Part shown: piece by piece, positions 1 through 13,726 of the stretch
Layout of the letters: each line of letters opens with the position of its first letter
Numbering within the stretch: the first letter of the stretch is position 1
Source of the DNA: Rusavskia elegans
Taxonomy: Eukaryota > Ascomycota > Lecanoromycetes > Teloschistales > Teloschistaceae
Length of the DNA: 64,000 nucleotides
Assembly (NCBI GenBank): GCA_011316305.1
Contig: SAUG01000075.1
Coordinates: forward strand, 248,001-312,000
Reading direction: 5' to 3'
The notes under the pieces: generated by a model
Told to the model about the DNA's origin: nothing
Databases searched by the model: none
The model's input: only the letters and a program-made list of their open reading frames with translations
Position numbers and translations under genes: made by a program

Positions 1-72
1 CCCAGGGTCCAAGGAACAATTAAGGGTGTTTTTGGCGGGCGGAGGACTCGCCGGACTAGGAACAAGCCTGGC

Positions 73-112
73 TATGGCGGACGGTAGGAGGCTTCCAGAT
101 AAAACAATTCCT
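73..112 (+). repeat. Left terminal inverted repeat of the 12.4-kb block
   Basis: This 40-bp terminal inverted repeat pairs with 12467-12506, with 3 mismatches. It is preceded by CCTGGC at 67-72. Unlike the interior it keeps TpG and CpA dinucleotides, so RIP fades at the edge. Confidence 0.8.
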
Positions 113-1462
113 TAAGCCGTAGAACGTCGATCCTAGGATTTTAAAGCTATAAATACCTAGTCGTATAGTAGATTTTTAACTTTCTATTATATTTTAATAA
201 CTTCTATAGTTTATATTTAATATTATATTTATTATACGTTTAGATTTTAAAGTTTAAATAGTTATAATAATATAAATAGCCGCTATTAAACGTATATTCG
301 TCTAAATAAAGAATATATAAAAGTCTTTATATAAACTTTTTTTTTTTTTTATTAAAAGCTAATTTTTTTAAAATATATATAGTATTTAATCTCTATTTTA
401 GATAATATTTAATTTCTATTTTACTTTATTTTTCTATTTCTAGAATATTCTATCTATTATATAATAGTAAAAGAATTTATATTAATTATACGATAGATAA
501 TATTTCTATAAATAAATATTTTTATATAAATTAATAGATTTTCGGGTTAACTAATTTTTATAATTATTAACTAAAATTTTATTCCGTTTATATAAATAGA
601 TAGAAATCGTACTATTTTAATTTTACCGGAACGTAATATTATATATAATTTCTAGATTATTATAGTAATAAAAATCGTAATATTTTACTTTTTATATATA
701 ATAGCTATCTTTATCTAGTTTTAGAACTAACGGATAGTTTAATTCTATAAAAACTATTAAAATCTTTAAAATTTAAAATATTAAAAAGTTTTCCTATTAT
801 ATATCTATCTATTTAAATATTATAGCGGGTATTATATTAACTATAAATAGTTTAACTATATTATATATTATACTATATAAAATAGTAATTTTTTATCCGA
901 ATTTTTAAATAATAATAATAAAGAATTTTTATTATTAAATTTATCGGAGTTTTTAGATAATAATAATAATAATAGTAAAATTTAAAATAATTTACCGAAT
1001 AATAGCAGCTTAATTAATATAGAGTTTTCTAGAAATTTAAACGTTAGTAGCAGCTTTATTAATGTTATAATTCTAATATCTAGTTAGATAATTTTTAATT
1101 TAGTTTTCGGACCTATTTTATCGTATAATTTATTATACGTAAAGTAAAAGGATAATTAGATCGATAATAGATAGTTCTATTTTTAAAACTATTTTTCTAT
1201 TTTATAATTTTTATATTAGCTATAGATAGCTATCGTATATCTACTTTTTAAAAATTTAATCGATAATTTAGATTTCTATATAGTAATTAAAACTAGTAAT
1301 ATAAATCGGTAGTAATATAAATATTAAATTATTAGTTTATATAAAATTAATATAGATTAAAATAAATAGAAATTAAAATTAAACTTTTATTTCTATATAT
1401 AATATAATTAATCCAGCTATAATCTTTTTCTATTATCTTTTTATTATATAATTTTCTTTTAT

Positions 1463-1672
1463 TATAGAATTCCAAGCTGATTTTCTATAATTATAGAAAA
1501 ATGAGATATTTATATATATAAATATTTCCACGCTAGACCTATACCCGCTTCTATATCCGCTTTTACGATTAGTAACCGAATTAGTTAGTATCCGAATTTA
1601 TATATAACTATATAATCTAAATATATATTCTATAATTCTTTAAACTATTCGAATAATTTAGAATTCTAATTA
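1463..1672 (-). repeat. 3' LTR of the gypsy element
   Basis: Starts TATAGAATTC and aligns over about 210 bp with 8666-8875 at a constant offset of 7203 bp. Most differences are C/T or G/A, as RIP predicts. The last few bases of the boundary are uncertain, and no target duplication could be read. Confidence 0.75.
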
Positions 1673-4600
1673 CTATATTCTTTCCTTCCTAAATAAAATA
1701 TAGAAGGAAGTAAATATTTTCTAAAACTAAATAGTAATAGAAATAAAACTATAACTAGTAATAGTAAATAAAGTAAAATAAAGAATACGAATTTACCTTC
1801 GTACGATTTATATAGAAATAAATAAGTATATTAGCGGGAGCTCGATATCGACTACTATAACCTCGAATTTTTTAACTTTCGGAACTTTTTCTCTTAATAA
1901 TATTATCGATTATCTACTCTAATAATAGTAATAATAACTATTATAGTATATCGTATCTAATCCGGCAGCAGTTAAAATTATTATAAAATTTTTATAGAAT
2001 AATAGATAGCGAGCTAATAAAGTAGTAATTATTATTCGTAAAGATAATTACTATCTTTATATAGTAATAGATACTATAAATTTGACTATTCGATAAAAAT
2101 ATTATTTATATTAGTAGTTCTATTAACTCGTTTTAGGAAGTATTACCTTTTCTAATAATTTCCGGCGCTAAAATATTAAAATTCGTATAAAATACTTCGG
2201 TAAACTTAGCCGATTTATCTAGATTATATATCTATAGAAATTTAATACTATTTTTATATAAATAAATCGTTCCTTAGATATATACGATCTATTTCTTTTC
2301 GAATAACTAATTTTATTCTAGCTATATAAAACTTAAGCGAGTAAGTTTTATAGTTTTTATACTAGCGATATTACCCGTCCTTTCGTATATTATATAAATA
2401 TACGATAGGAATTTAAAAGTATATATAGTAACTACCTATAAAAGTATTATTAAAGTAAATATCTATATTTATCTTTATATAGATTATAATCTATAGTCGG
2501 TATAGAACTTCTATTATAGATATAAATCCCGTAATTTTTTAAAAAATAAACGGATATAAAAGTTAGAAACCGTATAGATAATAATTCTATACCGTTTCTT
2601 TTTATTCTATTATAGCTACGTCGATCGTCGTCGAAGCGAATTATAGACTATAATATTTTTCCGCCTGATTTTCTATAGAATAATAGAGGCTTTAGTCTTC
2701 TAGCTTTATCCTCCTAGTTTACTATTAATAACTCTAATAGATCTAGATATAAGAATAAATTTTCTATAATTTAAATCGAAACTTCGTTAATAAATATAGT
2801 TAAAAAAAGAAAAGCTAGGAGTCGTCTATTAGCTAGATTTCTATTATATATATTAAAGGCTATAAACTCGTTTATTTATATATTTTTATCGGATATTAAT
2901 TATATATAATTAGAATTTTAGTTTAGTTCCGGGCCTTTTTAGAGATTATTTTTTCTTTTTTCTACGCCTTCGGATCTAGAAAGTATACTACTTTTACCGG
3001 CCGCTTCTATTAACGCCTATATAGCTTGCTATAAAGTTTACTGTATATATATCTTTAAAATATAGTACGTAGTAGCTTAATATTAAATAGATCGGCTCTA
3101 GAGTAAAAGGAAACGCGAATATAAAAATCTTAACTTTACTAATAAAAATCGCTCTAGTTTTAAATAGGTACTTCGGTCTCGTTAAAGGCGGTAAATATAC
3201 TAAAATTAAAGAATAGTAGATAGTTATTTAGATTTCGGTATAGCTATATTTAAGGTATAATAGTTATATTATAAAGGACGGCCCTATTATATCTTAGCTT
3301 TATACTAAAATATAAAAAGGATCTAATTTTCTAAACTTTTAATTTAAATATTTCCGGTTTAATAAATATATATTATATATATTTTAGAATAAAAAACCGT
3401 ATCTAAAATTACTATTAAATTTTTATTAAATATAATTTCGTAAACTAGTAAAAAACTCCGCTTTTAGTATTATTTTAGGATTATTTATATATTTATTTAT
3501 TCCTTACTCTATAGAAAATTAACGAAAATATCTTTTTTTTAAAATAAATAAAAGGTAAAGACGTTATATTTAAACTAGAATTAATTTATATTTTAATATA
3601 TACGAATATATAAAATAACAAATAAAATTAAAAATCTAATTAATTTTTCCTTTTTTTAAAGATTTATATTTTATTATTATCTTTTTTATAGAGATTATTT
3701 TTAGATACAGACCTAAATTTAGATAAATAATTATTATCTAGATTTTCCGCTAGTTTTAGTTTATAAAATCTTTTTCGCTTACGCTTTTCGCCTAGTAGAA
3801 GCTGTTCTATAGTAACTTTTCTTAGTCTTCTACGCCTATAAAGTATTTTCTATCTAATAGTAATATTTTCTTTTATAAAGTATTTTTTTATACGATTTCT
3901 ACTAATTAGATATTTATTAGCGGATTTATTAAAAGGTTTTAGAATATAAATATTTAAGATTTTAGTTTAAATAACCTTATATAGACTATACTAGTTAACT
4001 TTAAACTTTTAAAATTATTTAATTTTAATTAAAACTATATTTCCTTTAATAAAAGTATTACTTTTTATTTTCGCGTTCTATATCTTTTTATTTATCTTTG
4101 TTTATACTATTATATCTTTAAATACTTTAGTTCGATTACGCGAAAGAAACGGCGTAAAATCGATTCTTTTATTATATTCTTCCGGAAAAAGGCTAGAAAT
4201 ATTAGTCGGTAGCGTCGGGTTAATACTATAAAATAAATAAAAGAGAAAAAATTTAGTAGTTATATATATACGAATACGCGTAGTAAATAGAATTTAATTT
4301 AAATAAAGATTCTAAATCTTTTTCGACTACCCGATATAGTATTTAATAAATATTTTCCTAAAAACTCTATTAAACCTTTCGACCGCGCTATTTATTCGAA
4401 AGTAATAAAGTATCGTACTTCGATATTTAACTTCTAGTAGGTAGTATACCTTATCTATAACTAGAATTTAAAGATTTATATTTCGATTAGTAATAATTTC
4501 TTTTAGAAAGCTATAATTACGATAGATCCGATAGATAATAAATTCGGCTAGTACTTCTACTATTATATTTAGAAGCGACTAAACTATAGGCTATCTAATA

Positions 4601-7600
4601 GTATAGTTAATTATAGTTATAATCTATTTATTACTCTAGTTAGTTTCTAGTAAAAGACCGATAAAATCGAATCTCTAGTATTTAAAAGGATTTAATCTAT
4701 TTTTCTAGGTACTAGAAAGATATATTATATTCTATTTAATATCGCGAAAGATAGTAGTAAACTAACATTCGGAATAGTATTTAATATAATATTTAATATC
4801 TTTTTTTATCTCGGGCTACTACTATTTTATATAAATAATATCTATTATTATTTCGTATAAATAGTAACTATATTATTTATAGATATAGTCTAGGAAGTTT
4901 ATACAAGCCTATACTAAAGTATAGAATATCTAACTATTTTAAAGCAAGTCCCGGTATTATATTATATTATTTTTAATTCGGAGATAATATTTATATTTTT
5001 TTAAAGTAACTTTTATTTCCGGATTATTAGGCAGGGTTCCGGACTCTATATAAACTCTAATAGTATTATTAAATAAAATTATATAATTATTAACTTTACC
5101 GGTAAATAGCTAGAAGTCTTTTTTTCGGTTTAATATATCTACTACTATTATCTTACTATCCGGTTTATATTTAATATTAAATTTATATTTTTTAAATTCC
5201 GTAAGCTAGTAAATAAGCCTTCTAGAAGATTTAGTAATAATCCTAAAATATTATAAACTTATATAATCCGTTCTAATAATTATAGTTATTCCGTTTTCGA
5301 TATAGTAGCGCTATCGCTATAGAAATTCTTTAATAGTAAAAAGCTTTTATTTGTAGATAGCGTAGTTACGCTCTATAGATATAAATACCTTACTTTCGAA
5401 AATAATAGATTATTTAATACTATTAGTATTAATTTAATAGAGAACAGCGTCCTATCTAAAGTCGGAAATATCCGTTTTAATAATAAAAGATAGAGTTATA
5501 TTAGACTAAATAAATACTTTATTATTTATTATAACGTTTTTAATTAGTTTATATATATTTCGAATTTAAAAATTTATTCGGATTAGTTTATATTTTTTAT
5601 TTTTTAAATCTAAAATTAATTTATAAAAAAGCTTATATATTAAAGCGAAATCTTCTATAAATCTTCGGTAATAGATATATAATTCTAAAAAGGACCGTAT
5701 ATTATATACTATTTATAGCGGCAGCTAGTTTCTAATAGCTTTTATCTTCGCTATATTTATACGGACTTTTCTATTACTAATAATATATCTATAAAATTTA
5801 ATATATTTCTAGAAAAATAGATATTTCGAAGGTTTTATAAATAGTTAATTCTTTTCGAGTATCTCTATAATAGCTTTAATATACTATAGGTACTCCTCTT
5901 TATTCTTCGAATAGATTAAAATATTATCGAAGTAAATAACTATAAAATTATTAAAAAACGGTCTAAATATATTATTTATTATAGTTTAGAATATTATAGA
6001 TATATTCGTTAATCTAAATAGTATAACTAAGAATTTATATTTACTAGCTTTAATATTAAAAGCTGTTTTTATACGATTTTTATCGATAACGTTAATCTGC
6101 TAGTAACCGTTTATTAGATTAATTTTACTAAAGTACTTCGCTATCCTGATAGTATCTAGATAATTTTAAATTTTAGATAATAGATATCTATTCTTCGTAG
6201 TTATATTATTAAAGCCCCGGTAGTCGATATATATATACTAGCTACTATCCTTCTTTTTAGTAAAAAGAACGGGCGCGCTTTAAAAAAATTAATTTAGTCG
6301 AATTAATCCTCGCTCGGTAAAATATTTAATCTAATACTTCTACTCCTTATTTTATTTAAGAGATAAGCTATAATAAATTTAATTAATAAATCGAGTATCG
6401 CCGGTTTTAATTATATAATCTAATAGCCTTTCTAGTAGTAGTTTTATTAGAAAATTATTTTAGAAATAATTTAGAAATTTCGGGCCGAAAACTCTATCTA
6501 GTCCTATATAGTCTATTATTTTCTAGACCAGATTAAATTATTTTGGAAAATTAAATTCGTTTTATATAATATATAGGCAAGCCTATATACCTTTTCTAAT
6601 AAATCGTTTAAATTTTTTAAAATTAATTTTAAAAAACTCGGTCGGGATATTTTTAAAAAATTATAAATAATATATATTTGAAGCGCTATATAACTAATAT
6701 ATAATTCTATTTTTCTAGATTCGTACTTCTAGAATATTATAGTTAGGTACTAAGTAGTACTATTTCTAGAAATCTTTTTTAAAAATCAGATTATAGTCTA
6801 TATCCAATACTATATAAAGAGTAGTAATAGAAAAGATTCTATAAAACTATAAAAGCTTTATCGCTCCTAAAATATCTATAGTTTTACTATCTTCGAGCTA
6901 TATTCTACCCGATAACTACTAAAGTTCTAATCCTAGAAAATTAATAATATATCTAGTAATAAAATAGTTAGTAGTACCTAAATTAGTAAAAACTTCGAAG
7001 CGATTTCTACTAATCTCTAGGTTAAACTATATCTATCTATTAAGGTCCGGTATTTAATCTATATATAAAAGTCGTTTACTATCCTATATATCTTTAAACG
7101 ATAGTATTATATCGCGGGAAATAGTTAAAGCTTCTTCCGGCGTCCTTTTAGAGGTTATTTTTAATTCCTCGATTTTTATCTTAACTAGACTAAGCTATTC
7201 TTCTACTATTAAAGGCTTTTTATCGGCGTTATATATACGCTTAGATATATATAATACTATTTATTTTCCGATAATCTATTATTAACTATTATTAATAGGC
7301 TTTTTCTTTTAGAAAAAATCTATTCTACGGGAATATATTCCGGAATATAAATACTCCGGTAATCTTTTTTATAATAGCCAGGCTTCCTATAATTATAGTA
7401 TTTACTTATACTATTTAATCCCTTTTATCTATTTCTTTTTCTTTAACTACTTCGGTTTCGGCTACGGCCGCCTCGACTACTAGTATCTATAAAGTTAATC
7501 TCGGTAGTATTAGATTATTTAACTATCGAAAAAGTTATAGTATTCCGGTTATTATAGTATTTAATAGTAACCTTTTTAAATATTATTATAGTATTTATAA

Positions 7601-8665
7601 TATTTATAAAACTTACTAGTTATCTACTTTATTATTATAGAACGAAATATCTTTTAGTAACTATCTAGGTATTAGGCTTTAAATAATCGATAAAATACTT
7701 TAAAGTAGTATATTCGCTAATTTTACTCTTAATATCTATATACGATTTAATAAAAGTAGAATAGTAGTTTTTAATATCGCTGAATTTTTTATTTTAGGCT
7801 AATTTATATTAAATAGCTAAAGCGTTTTCTATAAAGTTCGGTTTATTCTATTATTTTAGAAAAGCCTTTTTAAAGTATTTCTAGGAGCTTTTATCTAGAT
7901 TAGAAACCTATTTAACGTACTACGGTTTAGTATTATTAATAAAATATTAACTACTATAGAAAACGGGGTCTATAATAGTTATACTATAAAATAAATAGTA
8001 GTATTTATAGCAGTAGAGCTAGGTATAGGCGATATAATAGTTACGCTTATAATTTTTAAAATCAGAAGATTTTTTATTATAGATATCCTATACTATATAG
8101 GCTATAGAAATATTAGAGATATTAGGAAAAATAAATCTACGTAATAGTAGATTAGAGTTTCTACTAGAAAGCCCTAGTAGCTCTAGATTAGAGCTACTAT
8201 AATAGGAACGATAATAATCGAAGCCGGTATAGCTGCTTCTATAGTTTATATAAAAATAATTAAAAGGTCGGTTACGTCTACTATTAGATCTATTTTCGTT
8301 ATCGCTATTATAAAAATTATTATTTCCGGAAGTATCTAGGGTACCCCCGAGACTAACGCCTTTTCTAGAAATATCCTTTTCTATAGTAGAGATAGTAGCG
8401 AATTAGACTGTAAATAAATCGTTTAAAGAAGTTCTATAATAGGATTTCTAGTTTATATAAACTTTAAAAAAGGCTATATTTTTATTATATACCGTTATTT
8501 ACTCTATACTAGTACCGAGCTAAAGGTAAAAGAAGTATTTTATTTAGGAATTTATATTCGAGTTTAGAAAATCTCGTTTATAAAGATAGATAAAACCGGT
8601 TTAAAAAAGCTTTAATAATAGAGTAAAAATAGATTATTTATAGCCTAAAAAGTTATTACTATTAG

Positions 8666-8875
8666 TATAGAATTCTAAGCTAATTTTCTATAACTATAGA
8701 GGAATAAGATATTTATATATATAAGTATTTCCACGCTAGATCTATATCCGTTTCTATACCCGCTTTTATAATTAGCAACCGGATTAGTTAGTATCCGAAT
8801 TCGTATATAACTATATAATCCAGATATATATTCTATAATCTCTTAAATCGTTCGAGTGATTCAGAATTTTAACCA
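8666..8875 (-). repeat. 5' LTR of the gypsy element
   Basis: Direct repeat partner of 1463-1672. This copy keeps more C and G (for example around 8850-8875) than the 3' LTR, so the two copies were mutated to different degrees. It is placed 5' because RT precedes integrase on the minus strand. Confidence 0.75.
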
Positions 8876-11800
8876 TTATATTATTACTTTTATTTCCGTT
8901 AACGTTCGTTCCGATAGATAAAAGCTTCTATTATATAAAATACCTATCTTTTAATATTATATAGTCTTTTAATTTTATAGTCTAAAGCTTTATTATCTAA
9001 AACCTAATTCTAAAAGATTTTCTACTATTTTAATTCTATATAATATTACGATTTAGTTTAATAACTAAAATTACTAACTATTTTATTAATATTTTATATT
9101 ATCGACTCTATTAATAGACTAAATAGTAATAGAATTAGAACGGAAAGGTTTATTATATAAAAAACTAAAAATATACTAGCTATAATAGCTTCGGATTTAT
9201 TTTATATAGTAAAAAGTAAAAGATTTACTAAATCTTCTTCCGCCGATAGAAATCGAAAATATTTAAAATTAATAGTTATAGTCTTTTTCTCTTATATAAT
9301 AGCTAGCTCTACTTTAATCCGAAATATTAAAAGTTTTTTTTTTAATTTATATAGTAATTAATAGCTTTACTTTTAATTTAATTTTCGATAATAGAAAATT
9401 TAAATTCTAGTTATCCGACGGTTTTATCTTAATATTTTATTTATATAAAAATATTTCTATCTATTTAGATTTAATTTTTTATTTATATAAAAAAGAACTT
9501 TCTTTAATAATATAGTAGATAATTAAATAGATTAGATAGCGGTTTAAAATAGAATTAAAATTATTTAGAAATTCTATAATAGTTCGTATATAATTAATTC
9601 TTTCGAGTCGAATAGTACCGTATTTAACTAATATTAAAATTATAAAATAAATCTTAAAGGTAAATCTATACGATTTCTTTTCTTCGATATTTATTATCTA
9701 ACGATAAACTATTACTAGAATAATATCGTAGATAAATTTTTATAGACTATTAATATTTTTATTATTAATTATAATTTAAAAAGTATTTAAAGAAATATAT
9801 ATATTATATAAATAGAAAATAGAATATAATAAAACTTTACTAAATTATTAAATAATTTAGTAATTTATTTTTAATTTCTTTATAAATATAAATTCGGTTT
9901 TTAATAATCTAGAAATAAATTTAGAATATAAATAATATAACGACTTTTTTTTTTTCCTTTTTTTAAATATTTAATTAATAGATTTCTATCTATTTTACTC
10001 TAATTTTTTACTATATATTATAAACTATTTAATATCTTTATATTCTACTAGTTAAAAAGATAATTATAAAAAAAAAAAAAAAAAAAAAAAAGACCGTATA
10101 GCTATAGTTACTAAATAGAACCTTTAATAAATTTAGTCTAAAGTTAATACTATACGGAAGAATTTATATAAAATAAAATCTTTTAAAATTAGAAATTTTA
10201 AAATTTTCTATTAAAATATTAAATTATATAATTTAGAAAACCGTATTAAATAAAGCGACGAAAGCTAGAAGAAAACGTAATAGAAATTATATCCGGATTT
10301 TAAAATACTATATAAATTCGTAGAAAAATATTATTAGAAATAAATATAATCTAATATCGATATTAGTTTTTAAATTCTAAAACTAAATTATATAAAATTT
10401 ATTTCGTTATCGTCTAGTATTAGATAGTACTTTTCTATACTATAGTTCTAGAAATATTTCGATTTATTATTATAGATATCGAATCTATTATATATAACTT
10501 TATATATTATATAAAAGGAATATAACTACTATAAAGTAGATATATTAGACGGAAGAAACTCGTACGATAAAAATTAATTTCGAAAAAAAAGAAAAGATAC
10601 GAATATATAATAGAAATAATAAAACTAAAGATTATTATATAAGCTATATATATATTAGTTAATTATTAACGGTATTAACTTTTATTACTAATATTATCTA
10701 AATTATTAACTATATATTTTAGATTATTTATTAAATTTACTTTTTATATATCTTCCGTATAGTTTTTTAATAGCTATTAATATCTACTTTCTTTTAATTT
10801 CTATATAAAATCTAACTATAGATTTATTTTATTTATTCGATAATTATATAACGTTTTCCGAAAGTTTTAATAGACTATATAATAAAGTTTTACTTATTTA
10901 TTATATAGAATTAATAGCGGATCGGTAAAATTAAAGTCGAAAAGCTAAAGCTATATTATATACTATATAAATATTATTAAAAGAAAATATTTATCTTTAT
11001 CTAACTAAAGTTAAACTATTATACGATTTAAAAGTTTCGCTAAATTTATTCTATTTTTTAATATTATTTTAGAATTCCGCTAGTTTTTTAGACGATAGAT
11101 ATATAATATAGTTATCTATTATATTTAGTAGATATATATAGAATATATATAGTTTATTTTTTAGATTATTAAATCTATTTTTTTATTTCCGAATATAGTA
11201 GCTATTCTATTTATTAATAAATTCTTTAATTTCGCGGTAGATAATTAAAAAGTAGATTATAAAAAAGATAATAAAATCTTTAATTTTATATATATTAAAA
11301 AGGCTAGTTTAAAAAAAAATTAGAAATAATTCTAAAATTTATACGAAATTAATAGAATTTTTTCGATAGAAAAGAAAAAAATATATAATCTAATAAAAGA
11401 GATAACTTTTTATAAACTATTTTTACTAGAATTCGATATATTAATTTTTAATATTTATATTATCGATAAAATAGTCTCGAAATACTATATTTTTATAGAT
11501 TATATAATATAGTTAATAATATATATCTACTATTATTAATATCTTTACTTTTTAATTTAATTATACGATAAATATTATTTATTTAAAAAGTTCTATAGAA
11601 TTAAATTACTATTTTAAAAAACTAATTAATATATAAATAGAAATTTCGATATAAATCTAAAAAATATAGCGAATAAAAATATTAATATTAGTATAGATTT
11701 TAATACTATATATTTTTAGTTTATTATAATTATTAAAAAACTAGATAAAATTTAGCCCGGATATAATATATTTTCTCTATAATTATTATATATTTATAAA

Positions 11801-12466
11801 ACGTTAGTTAGTATATTTAAATATAAAAAAACAGTATTAGAAAAAGAAATAATTTCTAAAAAAAATTAGTAATTATAAAATAGAAAAAAATACTATATAA
11901 TTTTTTAATAAATTTTCTATTTTTATAAAAATAGTTATAGAATTTAGTTTTATCTAAATTTTAGATAACTTTAAATTTAAATTTTCGTATAATAAAATTA
12001 TATATAATTTAGATAATCTATTTTCTTTTTTTTATTAAATTCTATTATTATATTAATTCTAAAATTTATTATAGTCGAATAAAATTAATTTAACCGATTT
12101 AATAATCTTCGCGCTATAAAATATAAAGGAACTTTTTATTATTAAATTTTATCTATTAGAAAAAGATTTAAATATAGTTTAAAAAGACTTTAGAATCTTT
12201 TATATATATCTATCGAATAATATTCTAGTTATAAAACTAGTAGTTAATTATATATTTTAAAACTTCGATCTAGAAATTATTATATAGAGTAGATATAATT
12301 TCGTTTAATATAAAATTAACTAAAAGTTAAAAAAAGATATAGTTTTTATATAAATTATTTAGTTTAGAAAAATATAATATTATTAAAAAAAAATAGAAAA
12401 AAAAAAAAGTAGAAGGTAAAATTATAATATTATACGGGGAATCTAAATTTTCTTTTATCCGAACCT
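8876..12466. other. RIP-degraded remnant of the host transposon
   Basis: This 3.6-kb stretch is AT-rich between the gypsy insertion and the right TIR. There is no open frame on either strand and no motif I can recognise. It contains a run of 24 A residues (10068-10091). Together with 113-1462 it is the likely body of the TIR element. Confidence 0.6.
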
Positions 12467-12506
12467 AGGAATTGTTTTGTCTGTAAGCCCCCTACCGTCC
12501 GCCATA
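12467..12506 (-). repeat. Right terminal inverted repeat of the 12.4-kb block
   Basis: Inverted partner of 73-112 (37/40 identical), followed directly by CCTGGC at 12507-12512. The contrast with the AT-rich interior is abrupt. Confidence 0.8.
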
Positions 12507-12512
12507 CCTGGC

Positions 12513-12945
12513 CTATAATAGCGTCGATTCAACGACGGGAATGGAATGCTCGTACCTTTTTAGTCTCGATCTCTCCTTTGATTATTAAGGTAAGTTTGCT
12601 CGGCTTGCTGGGCAGCGAGATGAGCCCGTGGACATCGGGGCCTTTTGATGGGCTTTCTTTAAGCCAACCAAGAGCATCAGAATGATATCGTTGTGAATCG
12701 TTCTCATATACTACATGTCGTCTCTTCTTCCTTCATACTCCACGGTTATACCCTGATGCTAATAGTAAGAGACCCATCCTGCCCATCACCCAACCAACGC
12801 CAATGGAAGAACCCCACCTCGCCATATATTGTCTCTGTGTCTTGGAGAAGTCATGCTCTACTTGTTGTCGGACGAGACGTTGCCCTTGGTGAAACTATTG
12901 CATCGTGTCAGTCGTGACTGTCGTGCATCTTGAGACGAGGATTCC
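12513..12945. other. Intergenic, no gene seen
   Basis: Normal-composition sequence between the transposon block and the 3' end of the small minus-strand gene. It presumably includes that gene's 3' UTR. I see no conserved ORF or RNA gene. Confidence 0.5.
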
Positions 12946-13237
12946 CTACCTATTCCACATGCTCCCCAACATTCCCGGCGCCTTGTTCTGTTCGGCAAAG
13001 CTGGCCTTGCGGGCGGTGGAAGCAATGTCGGCAGAATTGCGCTTCTGACCCATGAGGCCATTGAACTTGGTGCTTGAGGAAGACTGCAGCTGGATTAGCT
13101 GTGCAAGATGATCATGGAAGAAGGGTGGTGCTTACTCGACGACGTTGAGACTCGTCGGGCTTATCTTCAGGCACCACTCCCACGTTCTTGTATTTGCTGC
13201 CAATGACACCTTTGAGGGCACTGTTGTTTGCAGACAT
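12946..13237 (-). CDS. Small conserved fungal protein, function unknown
   Basis: A two-exon model, 13237-13136 and 13083-12946, encodes 79 aa. The first exon is 34 codons beginning M-S-A-N-N-S-A-L-K and ends at a clean GTAAGC donor. Exon 2 starts after CTGCAG, downstream of a CTAAT branch-like site. An alternative CACAG acceptor 15 nt upstream would add five residues (L-I-Q-L-Q) in frame. The protein is polar and basic, with no signal peptide or membrane segment. The segment K-F-N-G-L-M-G-Q-K-R-N looks like the conserved core, and from memory similar small proteins occur in other Pezizomycotina, but I know no function. Its start lies 489 bp from the pyruvate carboxylase stop on the same strand. 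Confidence 0.6.
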
Positions 13238-13726
13238 GATGATTTGCTGGGTGGTCTCTGGTGGTACTGGTTGTAGCTGTATGGTTCGGTGTCTTGTCTG
13301 TGATGGTTGCACGAGTGTGAGAGCAAGAAGCAGAGCAGGCTTGGTTGGAGGTTGAAACAGAGAAGCTGGCAGCATGAATTGACGAAGGGAGCTGGAATGA
13401 AGTCATCGTCATGGGTGCACCCACTGATCGAGCACTAATGCATTTTCTAAGCTTCACCCAGGAACCCCACCAGGAAGTAAGGGATGGAAATCTAAGGCTC
13501 CTTACCTCCTTACCTATTCCTTACTCTTGTAGCAACCCCGCAGTTCCAAAAGAGACTGGACTATCGATATGAGTACTGTGGCTACTATAGTCAATTCCAT
13601 AAGTATCACCTGCAGACGAGGAAGGTTAAGCTTCCAACATAAAAGACGTTGACCCTGCTCATTGGCCGTGTGCGATATGTCTATCCCCAGACCGATCTAC
13701 CATCAGCCAGCCAAAGACCCCCTCTA
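13238..13726. other. Intergenic between small gene and pyruvate carboxylase
   Basis: Holds the promoter/5' UTR of the small gene and the 3' UTR of pyruvate carboxylase, both minus strand. ORFs here are short and have no family resemblance. Confidence 0.5.

Larger units (their letters stand above)
1463..8875 (-). mobile_element. Ty3/gypsy LTR retrotransposon, RIP-inactivated, nested
   Basis: The element is bounded by two direct repeats of about 210 bp and is 7.4 kb long. Reading the minus strand, the reverse transcriptase core motif is visible at 5919-5943 as V-I-Y-F-D-N-I-L, a decayed form of the gypsy V-x-Y-L-D-D-I-L box with Asp changed to Asn. The integrase core is visible at 4560-4720, including D-F-I-G at 4655-4673, with stop codons where the family has Trp. 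RT upstream of integrase is the Ty3/gypsy order, so the 5' LTR is the right-hand copy. Coding capacity is destroyed by stops throughout. About 2.2 kb between the expected integrase end and the 3' LTR is unexplained. The family call is strong; exact domain edges cannot be set by eye. Confidence 0.8.
73..12506. mobile_element. TIR-bounded, RIP-degraded composite transposon block
   Basis: The left edge (73-112) and the right edge (12467-12506, reverse complement) match at 37 of 40 positions and both begin TATGGCGGACGG. The hexamer CCTGGC lies immediately outside each end (67-72 and 12507-12512), as expected for a 6-bp target duplication. The interior is extremely AT- and TpA-rich with almost no CpA or TpG, which is classic RIP. 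It contains no intact ORF. A gypsy LTR element occupies 1463-8875, so the host element is about 5 kb (73-1462 plus 8876-12506). I could not recognise a transposase in the host part, so its superfamily is unassigned. The TIR-plus-TSD structure is directly visible; calling it a DNA transposon is inference. Confidence 0.72.
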
